Shown here: positions 33,249 to 43,756 of the stretch, in pieces
How the letters are laid out: each line of letters opens with the position of its first letter
Numbering within the stretch: the stretch's first letter is position 1
Source: Aureobasidium sp. EXF-3400
Lineage: Eukaryota > Ascomycota > Dothideomycetes > Dothideales > Saccotheciaceae
Direction of reading: 5' to 3'
NCBI GenBank assembly: GCA_024195585.1
Contig: SWBL01000047.1
Coordinates: forward strand, 124,001 to 188,000
Length of the DNA: 64,000 nucleotides
Program-made: the position numbers and the translations under genes
Notes under the pieces: model-generated
Databases searched by the model: none
Told to the model about the DNA's origin: nothing
What the model saw: only the letters and a program-made list of their open reading frames with translations

Positions 33249-34076
33249 ATCGAGAAGTAATGAAAAGATAAAAACCAGCAGCAGAAATGGATCAAAAAAA
33301 GCAGCAAAAGTTTTTTCCAAATTCCTCTCTTTTCACGATACCTCGAATTACCTTTTTCTTACATGGCATGAAAAGGGCAAAAAGGAGCCAGAAACATTTC
33401 TCGGGGCTGGGGGGTGTCACAATACTCTTTTTGTGTTACGATCAAAGCTAGGCGTTTTTATTTTCTTTCAAAGTTTTTGGGAAAGAGGGATTGATCGAAT
33501 ACGCAAGGAGAAGGAAGAGAAGAGATGTTGAGAGCAAAGAGTTCGATGTCATAAGCGAGCCTTTTGATCTTGACTGATGTGTGTAGAGTTTGATGAATAC
33601 ACGGACATAGACCATCTACATTTCCCTCTTATCACTTGCAGACCTTCCTTCCCTTATGATTTTGTGAGCATCGTGGGAAGCAGTGTACATATGGACGTGG
33701 TGAATGAAGAAACAAGGCCGTCACTTCCTGTATCACATGCTTTGCCTATTTCATCGAGTGCCTTGAATTATTCATGCTCATACTCGATGTGCTTACAACA
33801 ATATTGTTTGCGAGGAGTTCGATTGTCTGCTTGATACTGAACTCACACGACCAGATGTGGCGTGGCATTAACGCGCCACAGCTAACGCCACAGTTTCTCC
33901 AAAGCGACCACCAAGCCCTTCTTTTCTCGTCTATTTCATTATCTCCAAGGCACCTACTATAACAAAACTCAAAACCCATCACTATCTGTTGAACCGACTC
34001 TACAGCATCGAAACCCTCCTGATATACGGCAGGAAATCAAGAGAACGAGACACAAAAGACGACAAGCAGCGAAACA
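33249..34076. other. Intergenic, eIF3e 3-prime flank and MDM35 promoter
   Basis: About 830 bp between two plus-strand genes. The first part is A-rich 3-prime flank. No further gene is supported. Confidence 0.5.
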
Positions 34077-34826
34077 ATGTCGGCATCATTAGCGCCAGAG
34101 TGCAATGAAGTCAAGGAGTGAGTTCTTCTTTTTCCCCTCTCAAACAAATATTTGAATACATGTTCTATCTGTAGAGACACCAGAAGTGCTGAGAAGCAAA
34201 ACATTGTGGGCTGACTAGTCGGATCAAACAGGCGTTACGACAGCTGCTTTTTGAAATGGTATAGCGAGAGTAAGTTCTATGATTCTTTTTCTTTTTTTTC
34301 TCTATTTCTCGATTTCTCGTTCTCTATCATCCTTTTACTTTTTTCTTTCTTTTTTCTTTCTTTTTTCTTGAGTGACTTGGATTTGTCTCATCCTTCTTAT
34401 CCCCTTGTTGTCCTGTTCTGCAGCCGAAACAGCTCTTGCTTGCTCCATAATGTCTTTGTTGTTCCGTTGTCGAAGTTAGCAAAAGCAGACAGAGAAAAAC
34501 GCGCAAAGCCCAAAGACGCATCAAACCAACTGCAAGACAAGAAAGTAAATATTGTCGTGTGTGGTTGCTAATGTTCATCGAACAGAATACCTCCGCGGCA
34601 CGGCAACAACAGATGAATGCGAACCTCTATTTGCTAAATACAAGCAATGTCTGGGTGTAAGTTTTGCTTCTTTACTCCTACCTTCCACCTTGGAGAACAT
34701 TCAATATTGACACTAAACGTTTACTTACAGCGCGCACTCAAAGAACGAGGCATTGATAAAATGCTCGATGAAGCAAGAGCAGACAACCGCGAGAACGACC
34801 TCGAGAACATGAAACCCTCGAATTGA
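34077..34826 (+). CDS. MDM35: Mitochondrial intermembrane-space protein MDM35 (TRIAP1-like)
   Basis: Small twin-CX9C protein that partners Ups1/Ups2 in the intermembrane space and so supports phosphatidic-acid and phosphatidylserine transfer between mitochondrial membranes. It is too fragmented to appear as one open frame. Four exons (34077-34117, 34232-34269, 34586-34656, 34731-34826) give 81 aa. Both motifs are intact: C9-NEVKERYDS-C19 and C38-EPLFAKYKQ-C48, with the conserved FLKWYSEKYLRG between them. The short C-tail KERGIDKMLDEAR is also family-like. Introns are long for this window (114, 316 and 74 nt); the second holds a long pyrimidine tract. The protein lacks a presequence, as expected for a Mia40 substrate. 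Confidence 0.93.
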
Positions 34827-35182
34827 AAAACGGCGTTGGAGAGATTTCTTGTGCCCTTTGCCAGACCTTTTGTATTCTTACTTCTTTTCTTCTTCTTCTC
34901 TCATGATGTGTAGCCGTTCACAGTATAAAGCATCTCCATTCTCTTCCACGTGATATGATGCAAAGAATCTATGGGACCGTGTCCAGTATCTTGATTTGTA
35001 ACGAGTCGTACGTAGGAAAGAAAACTTATAGAGTATTGAAGAACAAGCAGAAAAGCCACTAGAGAGAACCGAGATAGAAACGCCAATCCACCGACCTACC
35101 CCGTCTTGTTCCCAACACCATCCAATTCCGAAAAAAAAACACCTACCCATCCCACCCGAATAATTCACCCGAAGGTGCAGGA
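34827..35182. other. Convergent intergenic region
   Basis: About 355 bp between the 3-prime ends of MDM35 and the TB2/DP1 protein gene. Nothing else is seen. Confidence 0.6.
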
Positions 35183-36255
35183 TTAGTCATTCTTCTTCTG
35201 TCCGGCAGCAGAATCCTTCTCGCCGTAGTTGCCCCAGACCCATTTGCTCCAGCTGCCGCTTCTGTCAGGAAGTCTTGGGCTGGGCTTGTTGCTTCCTGTA
35301 GGCACATGCTCGTAACCTAGATCCTCAAACTCGGTCTCGCTTCTACTTCTATTGAGCAGGCCTTCAGCGGCGGGTCTTAGATAGTCCTGGAGGTTTGGAC
35401 CGGGCCCATCGTTGGTGGGGTAGGGTGGAGAAGAGGCTGGGGCGTGCTCGCGAGAGGCTTCATTGTCGAAAGCTTGGAGAAGAGTGCGTAGACGGTCCTT
35501 TTGCGTAGAGATGTAGGCGCTGCGTTCTTCGCCTGACATGTGTGGAGGTACAAGGTTACCACTGGCGCTGAGGTCTTCAGCTTGCGCATCACGAGAACGA
35601 CTGGCACCACCGGGACCTGCAGCTTGAGCCATCACATTGCCGAGCATGGAAAACAGGTCGTTGGCACCAGGAGCAGATTGTGAAGATCCAGGACCGCTGT
35701 AACCTTCGGGACGAGCAGAAGGCATGACGAAGCGGTTGTACAGAGCTTGGCTGTAGCTGACCTGTCTGCTGGCGGGAGGAGTAGGACGACGAGGTTGCAT
35801 ACCAAGAAGGTTAACCTTGACCCACTCGATGCCCTGCTTGAGGTATTGCAGACCGGCTGCTTTCGCTTTCTCATGGCTGTTTGTGATGAAGCGGTCGATT
35901 TCGCGCTCGTGCTCGTAAAGGAAGGGATAGATGTAGTTTTGGTAGACAAAGACGCTACCTTGCTGGCCAGGCAGCACGAGGTAGAGGTGAGCGCCGAGAC
36001 GGATCCAGGAATAGAAAGGTACCCAGCTGAGGATGGGGTAGAGAAAAGATTCAGCGGCGAGGGCAAGTGAGAGGGTGGTCCAGTACATGAGCCATGGTGC
36101 TAGCTGAGCCGGGTCTGAGCTGCGCAGCGCCTTGTAGGATGCGAAGATAGGGAAGAGGATCGAGGTCACCGAGCTGTGACAGGGATGTTAGTGATGTTGC
36201 ATGGGATTAGGGCATGTCTCTCATACGTGAGTATGTCAGCTACGAAGCCAAACAT
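35183..36255 (-). CDS. TB2/DP1/HVA22 family ER-shaping protein (Yop1/REEP-like)
   Basis: Predicted ER membrane-curving protein with reticulon-like hairpins. Two exons (36255-36227, 36173-35183; 53-nt intron) give 339 aa. The TB2/DP1/HVA22 domain fills about residues 10-110: SILFPIFASYKALRSSDPAQ, LMYWTTLSLALAAESFLYPI, WVPFYSWIRLGAHLYLVLPG and YPFLYEHEREIDRFI. The remaining 220 residues are disordered and Ser/Pro-rich, ending in a Trp-containing segment (SGSWSKWVWGNYGEK). Yeast Yop1 is about 180 aa, so this belongs to the longer fungal members. The tiny first exon (29 nt) was chosen because it supplies the conserved start MFGFVADILTSVTSILFP. Confidence 0.92.
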
Positions 36256-37241
36256 GGTGAATAGGTGGTGGTTGTGCGAAGCTTAGGTGATGTACGAGTA
36301 GAAATAAGGAAAGGTCGCTGGGTCAGAGGAGAGGTTGACGAATAGCTCAGGCCAGCTGAGACACGACTAGTTGTCAGGATCTTTTGCTTTTCACGGCCAC
36401 GTTGACTGAAGCGACTAGGCACCAAGTTCGGCTTCAGGTCAAGAGTGTGCGTACTGAGGCCTGTATGTAGGGAACCTCTGACGATGCTTCCGAAACCCGC
36501 TCAAACGGCCAAGGGCATGTCGACTTGCGGCGGGGTAAATCAGTCTACCACCTTATCTCTTATCGTCTTTCACTCTTGGCATCCGCCCCTTCCGTATCCC
36601 ATGTCAGAACCTCATACCAAATGACCGTGATGCACTGCTTCAGAGCACTTTCAAATGTGATGCTTTGGCATCATGTGTATTCTGATACAGTCAACTGTCA
36701 TACGCTAGCTCGTGAGGGGCGCGGATCTCTGCACATCTTGGACAAGTTCGCATAGAAGAAATTCATGTCACTCCATCTTCCTTTCGTCTCATGCTTTCTC
36801 AAAAACTATGCTACGCTCAAAAAGCCTGACCGAGCACAGAATCATGATCAACTCGGAAATGCTGCACATGTGGTAGCTGAATAGCTTTACCTGGTCATTG
36901 CTAAGTGACGGTCAAGGACGAACGGCGGGAGATTGGTGTGGCTGTGCAAGCAGAACAGCCAAAGCGTCACCGGCATCCGGATCAAAACATTTGATGGTGA
37001 CGGTTGCGACTATGACGAACCAAGATGAGAAACCGTCTCTTCTTTTGCCCATCTGTACACCTGTAGTTCGTTCACCACGCGTATTACCCACAACCAGTAT
37101 ATCCACAAACATAAACAAAGCCATGGCTCTGACAATTGCATCATAAGGTCAGGTGCACACTCTGTATAGACCCGTCACAAGAACAAAGACTCGAGGCCTC
37201 TTGGACTGCAGACGGTTCTTGTCAGTGGTGACGCGACGAGA
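36256..37241. other. Divergent intergenic region
   Basis: About 990 bp between the outward-facing TB2/DP1 and DUF676 lipase genes. Only short overlapping frames are present; none is supported as a gene. Confidence 0.5.
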
Positions 37242-40200
37242 ATGTTACTTGTCCATCAAGCCGGCAGTGTCAAGGTGGGCGAAGTAGTGCGGTATGTCAT
37301 GCGACCTTGATGTTCGACGCGTCGACGTGCGGCTTTCTGACCATTCTATAGATTCACCTTGACCTACACGCCTAGCAACGATCGTATCCTGCCCAGTCCT
37401 TCGCATCTGCACTTGAAGATCAAGAACACTTCGGCCATCCCACTGCGTGCCGCCTACCTCCACGGCCCCTACACCCTACACGTTGCCGCATATCCCGCCT
37501 CGTTCAACCCGAATCACAAGGTCGAGGATCCGCAAAAGGAGGGCGTGCCGGACTTTGAACCACTGCTTAAAGCAGGCTCGAGCTGGTCTACCAAGCTGAC
37601 TGTTCCCGAGAACATCCGAGAGACGGGCAATACTTTCGCCTCTGGCCATCAAACCCGTGCTTCGCAAGATGCACACCGAGACGACAAGAAGGGTCCGCCG
37701 AGTGTCACATGGATAATCGAGATTGCTTCGCAGGTCTTGTTTTCCAACACTGCCGCCGTCCATTTCGAACTCTTGGTTGGTCGGGATGAAAGAAGCTTAG
37801 ACCTCGGCTTTGCAGCCGTCGCTAGCCACGGCCACGGTACTCCTGGACAGATACACGACCACCAGAAAGACAAACGTAGAGACAATGTTGGCCAACAAAA
37901 AGGTCTCTATTCGCGTGCTGTCAAACTCGTCGTCGAGGACACACAAGCCCTCTGGGACAAGCCCGCTCTGCCTTCCAACGATGCTCGCAAAGACATTAAG
38001 TCTTCTAAGGAATCGTTCCGTAAGTCTAGAGAGACGAAAACCAGCATCGACGAGGCCAAAGACAACGTCCCCAAGAAAAAGAAGAAAATCCATCTAGTTG
38101 TTCTCACCCATGGTCTTCACAGCAACATCGGCGCCGACATGCTTTACATGAAAGAAAGTATAGATGCAACTGTCAGACAAGCAAGGATCGATGCAAGAAA
38201 CAGGAAGGCTGCCTACAAGAAGTCACAGAACAAACCTTCCTCTTCAGCAGACCAGCAAGATCAGCCGACTGACGACAAGCCCAATGAACAAGCCACAACT
38301 GCACCTCTATCAGGAGGCCAAGAAGATCTCGATGATGATGGCGATGACGATGAAGAACAAGTCATTGTGCGTGGCTTCAGCGGCAATGCTGTCAAGACCG
38401 AGAAAGGCATCCAATACCTTGGAAAGCGATTGGCCAAGTTTGTGCTAAATTTTACTTACCCCGATCAACCATTTCAACCAGTCAAAAAATCCATGACAAG
38501 ATCCTTTACCGACCAGTTCAAATCTCAGGCCACTAAGAATGCCAGAGATGGCGAACCTGCGCATCATGGAAGCAGCATCCACCACGACGACAGCAATAGC
38601 GAAGAGCTCCCCTACACCTTTACTAGCATCAGCTTCATTGGACATAGTCTTGGTGGTTTGATTCAAACATATGCGGTTGCTTATATCCAAAAGCATGCGC
38701 CGCATTTCTTTGAACAGATTCACCCTATCAATTTCGTTTGTATGGCTTCTCCTATGCTTGGATTGAGTAATGAGAATCCCATGTACGTAAAGTTCGCCTT
38801 GGATTTTGGCCTTGTTGGACGTACTGGACAAGATCTCGGTCTGACGTGGCGCGCTCCAAACATTGCAAAGTCTGGCTGGAACGCTATGATGGGAGGATTC
38901 GGAGCTGGTTCAAAAGAAGAGCATCAGGAAGACCCAGGAGCAAAGCCTCTCTTGCGTATTCTGCATACCGGCCCTGCTCATACAGTCTTGCGCATGTTCC
39001 GCAACAGAACTGTGTATTCAAACGTCGTCAATGATGGTATCGTACCACTGCGGACTAGTTGTTTGCTGTTCCTCGATTGGGGCGGTCTTGGTAAGGTGGA
39101 CAAGGCACGTCGCGAGAACGGTCTGATAGGTACATTGGCCGAGTTTGGATGGGCTGAGCTTACTGGCGCCAACGCTTTGCCTAAAGCGCTCAGAAATAAT
39201 GGTGTAGGAAGCGTCGCTGGGACTGAAGATGAAGGGTCGGGTGCTGACACACCAACTGGAAAACAAGGCGACGATGTTCCCCAACCGCCTACAGAAGCGA
39301 CGGCAGATGACAATCGCGACTCTACAACTTCTGCTACCGAACCTACTTCGGGTCAATTCTTGAGACTCCACGATCGTGGAAGTGCAGACACTTCGACGCA
39401 TGCAGCAAACCACAGCGGCGGACTTTTGAATGGATTCTTCAACTTTTTCCGTCCTGCACCCTCACCTGAGCGTCCATCCTCAAAAACCATCAAGGCAGTC
39501 CGTCGTGGTCAAACTGTCGATGTGCGAGCCAACGATGAAGATGAAGACGCGCAACTGGACGAAGGCATTCAACGAAGAACTCGCCGGAACAGTAGAGGTA
39601 CGACAGACAACCCAACGATGAGGCCAAGCAAGCGTCCGGTTGCAACACGCGGCGGATCTATGAACTCCAATCCCGACACACAAGCACCTCCAAGCACATC
39701 CATCTTTGAGGCAGCTAGCGATATTCTTCACCCGCCTATTCCATCCACAACCTGGCTCATCGACCCAGCATCTCGCGAGCGTACCATATTCCACGACAGA
39801 ATTTACCATCCCGAGGACATCCCACCACCTCCTGTAAAGCGTCCTAGTAGACTTTCGCGCTCGTTCTCTTCCGACTCTGCAACGTTGAGAACATCTCAGT
39901 CTCGTGATGACACGGCTTCGATTGATCTGGGAAATATGAAGGTCGAGGAAAAGATCGCTCGAGCATACCACAAAGATTTATCTTGGCGAAAGGTCTTGGT
40001 GCGTCTTGAGCCAGATGCACACAACAACATGATTGTGCGAAGGATGTTTGCAAATGCATATGGCTGGCCTGTGGTCAAACATCTGTGTGACACGCACTTT
40101 GGAGACACCTTCACTGCGACTACGAGAGACGAAGACGAGCCAGCTGTCGATCGTGCTAAAGATTATTCAAAGGCTGATCATGGAGCCGGCGAAGAGGTCC

Positions 40201-40838
40201 AAGGTCAAAATGAGCGAAAGCCCGTCCAGAGACGTGCGTCGGATATGCGCGAAGCTCGGGACGAGCTGAAACCACTCCAAGAGTCTACCGACGGCGCCAT
40301 CAAGCACAAACTCAACCCACAAGGTTCCGCCGTATGGGATGATATCTATTTCGAGGGTAGCGACGATGACGACGATGAAGACGAGGGTTATGCAGCCAAG
40401 GTACAGAGATTTCTGCATCTGAATCAAGGCGAAGGTGATGGAGCGACTTGGATAGGAGGAGGTGGCGGTCCTTTAAAACAAAGTACCGACAGCACCATTC
40501 GTCCTGCCAAGAAACACCATTCGACTGAGGTGCATCGTGGTCTGGGACCAACCAGAAGCCATGAGCCGTACTCTCCTCGTCTTTCTACATCCTCGAATAA
40601 CGGGCCGGTATTGTCACCTAACTCGGCCAGTGGGAAATTTACAGGCAAGGCGATGACAGAAGAACCGCCCAGTATGAGTGCTGGAGAGAGTATATTGAGT
40701 AATGCAAAGCGCAACAGTACGACTGGAGTGGGCTTGCAAAAGCCCATCAAAGAAGTTGTCGCCAAGCCTGATACAAATACTGATAACGAGGCAGGTGTTG
40801 GTGAGGAAGTCGCTCGCAAGGCAAATAGAGCGTCGTAG
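37242..40838 (+). CDS. DUF676 serine lipase (ROG1-like)
   Basis: Putative lipase or phospholipase of the Rog1 family, active on monoacylglycerol or phospholipids. Two exons (37242-37291, 37352-40838; 60-nt intron) give 1178 aa. The first exon supplies MLLVHQAGSVKVGEVVRFTL, which joins in frame to the conserved TYTPSNDRILPSPSHLHLKI. The DUF676 alpha/beta-hydrolase domain starts at about residue 240 (KKIHLVVLTHGLHSN). It has the nucleophile in SFIGHSLGGLIQTYAVAYI (about residue 448), and NDGIVPLRTSCLLFLDWGG probably holds the acidic residue. An insert rich in Lys/Asp/Gln lies between these blocks. The C-terminal 450 residues are mostly disordered and charged, with a conserved-looking island IARAYHKDLSWRKVLVRLEP containing a likely catalytic His region nearby (MFANAYGWPVVKHLCDTHFG). 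Yeast Rog1 is about 685 aa, so tail and inserts are expanded. Confidence 0.9.
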
Positions 40839-41523
40839 AGATTTTTTGATTACGTAGTGCTCAGGTCGCTCCTGCTTCCTGATGCTCGTATCTAGATTGG
40901 TTTTCATGGTGCATCTCTCTTGTCTCTTTTGTCTCTCTTGACTTGCTTACCGCATCAAATATCTCACCTACAATTATCGATCTCAGGACACTCCATGCCT
41001 TCAACCAGTCGCAATAAAACACCTCGCCGTCGGCATAGACACGCCATTTCTCCACACCATCACTGTTCAATCTCTGCTTCGACACCACCACATCACCATA
41101 GCCAGCGTGCAACAGCAACACCGCTAGCGAGTTCTTTCGAATGGCAAGACTTGCGCAAAGATCATCCCGCCAAGAAGCACAAACCCAATAAGGCGACAGA
41201 TCACAGAGCAAGAAGAGCAAGCGGAGTCTAGTAACAGGGAGTATCGCCGCAAGTACGGCAACACCTTCGCATCATCCATTGTTCTTGCCGCAGATTGACG
41301 TTCCAAAGCCGATGCACATGCGTTCAGAAGCGAACCGAAGGAATATACATCACGTACTGTTGAGGACAGGTTGAAGCAGGCGTCAGAGTGTTACGTATCC
41401 GTCCTAGGCCGCCTCAGCACATCACGACCACTGGTCAAGCTGGCAAAGCACAACAAAGTATCTGTGGAATGAGACGGAAGAGTGACGGATCCGATCACAT
41501 AGGTTATAAACATTCTAAGTAAT
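40839..41523. other. Intergenic with unassigned open frames on both strands
   Basis: About 685 bp between the converging lipase and aminotransferase genes. A plus-strand ATG frame (40998-41231, His/Arg/Ser-rich, 77 aa) overlaps a longer minus-strand frame without ATG (41220-40861). A third plus frame from about 41160 to 41471 is interrupted by a single TGA. I cannot decide whether any is a real exon. Confidence 0.4.
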
Positions 41524-43074
41524 TCATAGCTCGCTCCTTACTGCGTCTGCGAACTGCTTGACCGCCCAGTCGAAGCTGTCCAAAGGCGCAGTAGCAAACG
41601 TCAGACGAAGCTTGATACCCTTAAGCTGGTCAGGCTCAGCTGCAAACCAACTTCCCTTGCTGATCACCACTCCTTTCTCCATGGAACGATTGTAGATCCT
41701 CTCCTCCAGGTCCAGCAGAGCAGTCTTCTCCTTCTCGATCGAGCACTCCGAATAAGACGAGCATGAGATACGAGGCGTCGGTGACTGAAGATGGAGCCAA
41801 AGGAACATGCCGGCTTCGGGCACAACCCAAGTGAAGAGATCAGGTGGAAGGTACTTCTCGCATGCCGAAACCAAGGCATCTCGTCGTTGGCGGTATTGGT
41901 GCGACAAGAATGCGAGCCAGCGAATGAAGCCATCATGACCCCAGGTCACATCTAGCAGCTTGTACATGGCCACCTGAGAGAATCCAGAAGGAGCTACACT
42001 GCCGACTTCTGTGTAGTTCATGTACTTTTCGGCGATCTGAGAGCAACATGTCATCCAAGCACATCGGAGTCCAGGCGCGAGAATCTTTGATGTGGCATCC
42101 AGACGGACAACACGGCCGGAGACGTCCATCGAGAGGTAGGACGGAGGCAGTTGTCGCAGGTACTCGTCCACTGGCATCGGCGAGTCTTCTCCGGACTCCA
42201 ACCTGGAGTGTAGCTTCAGGAAGTAGTAAGGGTCGTCCTCGATGATGTATATGTCATGTTCCTCTGCGACCTGGTAGATCTTCCTCCGTCTCTCAGCAGA
42301 TTGAGTGGCTCCTGTAGGGTTCTGACCGCAAGGGACAATGTACATGACAGAAGGCTTGCGTCCCTGAGCCGGATCCCAAGAGCGCAACTTGGCCTCCAGA
42401 TCTTCTGGTATGAGACCCTGCCCATCCATCTTGATCCCCAAGATATTGATGCCCAGTGGTGTGACAGCTTCAATGGCCCCAGGGTACGAATATTCTTCAG
42501 TGATAATCCAATCTCCCCGGTCGCAGAACATACGGAACACAGTATCCATCGCCGATGTGGTACCACTCGTCAAACAAGTTTCCCAATCATCGTACGGCGG
42601 GTTGTGAATCATCTCAATGTGTTCAGTGATGAACCTCAACAACTGCGGCGATCCAGCTGCATACCCATAGTTCAAAGCAACCGCAAAGTCAAAATCGTCT
42701 TCTCCTCTCGTACACGGCATGACCACAGCCTCATCAACAGGCGACCCTCTAGACTGCTTCCCAGAAAGCACCAACGAGTCCCAAGGAAAGTACTCTGGAA
42801 TAGGCCGTCCAGCTCCCAAACTAATCTGCCGTTGAGGAATAATGGGAGCGCCATCGAGACCAGGTTTCACACTGCTCGCGGACGCTTTCAGGTTCGAGGG
42901 TAGTCTGTTGCGGCATTCGGTACTGAGATGATGGTCCCAGTTCTTGGCTTTGGGTTTCGTGCCTGGTCGACACAGTTTGAAGAACTCGGAGGAGGTGAAG
43001 GGGGCAGGACCTGAGGGGAGAGGGTCGGATGTGCTCCGGTGTAAGGTATAGTCGGCAATTGCTTGGGATAACAT
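41524..43074 (-). CDS. Aromatic/2-aminoadipate aminotransferase (ARO8/ARO9-like)
   Basis: PLP fold-type I aminotransferase of the kynurenine/alpha-aminoadipate group. In yeast, Aro8 and Aro9 exchange amino groups between aromatic or branched amino acids and 2-oxo acids. Single exon of 516 aa. Visible features: CLTSGTTSAMDTVFRMF (cofactor phosphate region), MYIVPCGQNPTGATQS, YIIEDDPYYFLKL with the Asp that pairs with the pyridine nitrogen, and the PLP lysine at about residue 329 in RLDATSKILAPGLRCAWM. It is followed on the same strand by no further gene and preceded by a 2-oxo-acid decarboxylase, which fits the first step of an Ehrlich pathway. A degenerate triple CGG array 194 bp upstream resembles those of the neighbouring regulator promoter. 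A role in lysine biosynthesis or kynurenine metabolism is an alternative. Confidence 0.9.
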   Translation of the reverse strand: MLSQAIADYTLHRSTSDPLPSGPAPFTSSEFFKLCRPGTKPKAKNWDHHLSTECRNRLPSNLKASASSVKPGLDGAPIIPQRQISLGAGRPIPEYFPWDSLVLSGKQSRGSPVDEAVVMPCTRGEDDFDFAVALNYGYAAGSPQLLRFITEHIEMIHNPPYDDWETCLTSGTTSAMDTVFRMFCDRGDWIITEEYSYPGAIEAVTPLGINILGIKMDGQGLIPEDLEAKLRSWDPAQGRKPSVMYIVPCGQNPTGATQSAERRRKIYQVAEEHDIYIIEDDPYYFLKLHSRLESGEDSPMPVDEYLRQLPPSYLSMDVSGRVVRLDATSKILAPGLRCAWMTCCSQIAEKYMNYTEVGSVAPSGFSQVAMYKLLDVTWGHDGFIRWLAFLSHQYRQRRDALVSACEKYLPPDLFTWVVPEAGMFLWLHLQSPTPRISCSSYSECSIEKEKTALLDLEERIYNRSMEKGVVISKGSWFAAEPDQLKGIKLRLTFATAPLDSFDWAVKQFADAVRSEL

Positions 43075-43756
43075 TGCGGTGTCAATGGAATCTGAATTCG
43101 AACAAAAGAATAATTATATTCAAGAAGAAATCGTGGTACAGTAATTGATATTGTTCTGACAGAATTGAATCAAGTTTGTCAATTGGGAATGCTCCAAGTT
43201 TACTTGGAATAGAGTAAATGGCGGAGAAAGAGTAGTATAGATATATGTGACGAGCAGGTGGTGTAGTCGGACAATTCGGAGTAACAACGTTTTGGTGCTC
43301 CCTTCCTTCGGAGTATACTTTTACGTTTAGCATTCGAACCCCCTTGCGTATCACGATTGCTCAAGGCACCGCGTGTGCAGATAAGAAGCAATCAGAAACC
43401 GTACCGGGGTGGCACGACTCAAAAGCAGAAATCCAATCCGATAAGGAAGTCGGAAGCCGACGTAACGCGGGTTGAATACGGCCTTAAGGAGACCACAACA
43501 TCAAGAATTTAGGAATTGCTCTAGAACAAAGAAATGTATTCAGCGTGACTGTGTAGGCTTTGGTGGAAGAAGCACCGTGTCTTCCAAGAACTTGATAGAT
43601 ACATGTGGTACGAAACCGTTGGTATGTTCCGTGACGACGGTGCTGCGTGACACTATCAACGTATCTCCGTATGGAAATCGTACTTATAGCTGTTCTGAAA
43701 CGTCGATTGGCTGATTTCTTAATCATGCTGCATGTGTGCTGTAGTGTCCGCGATGC
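43075..43756. other. Aminotransferase promoter region
   Basis: About 680 bp between the aminotransferase start and the decarboxylase stop, both on the minus strand. It holds one triple half-site array (43268-43289) and several further CGG/CCG triplets around 43400-43490. No additional gene is supported. Confidence 0.55.
43268..43289 (-). promoter_or_regulatory. Degenerate triple CCG array upstream of the aminotransferase
   Basis: On the plus strand: CGG, spacer acaatt (6), CGG, spacer agtaaca (7), then ACG instead of CGG. Read along the aminotransferase strand this is CGT-N7-CCG-N6-CCG. The spacing and orientation match the two perfect arrays in the neighbouring divergent promoter. It lies 194 bp upstream of the start codon. 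A binding role for the Zn2Cys6 protein is inferred. Confidence 0.45.
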
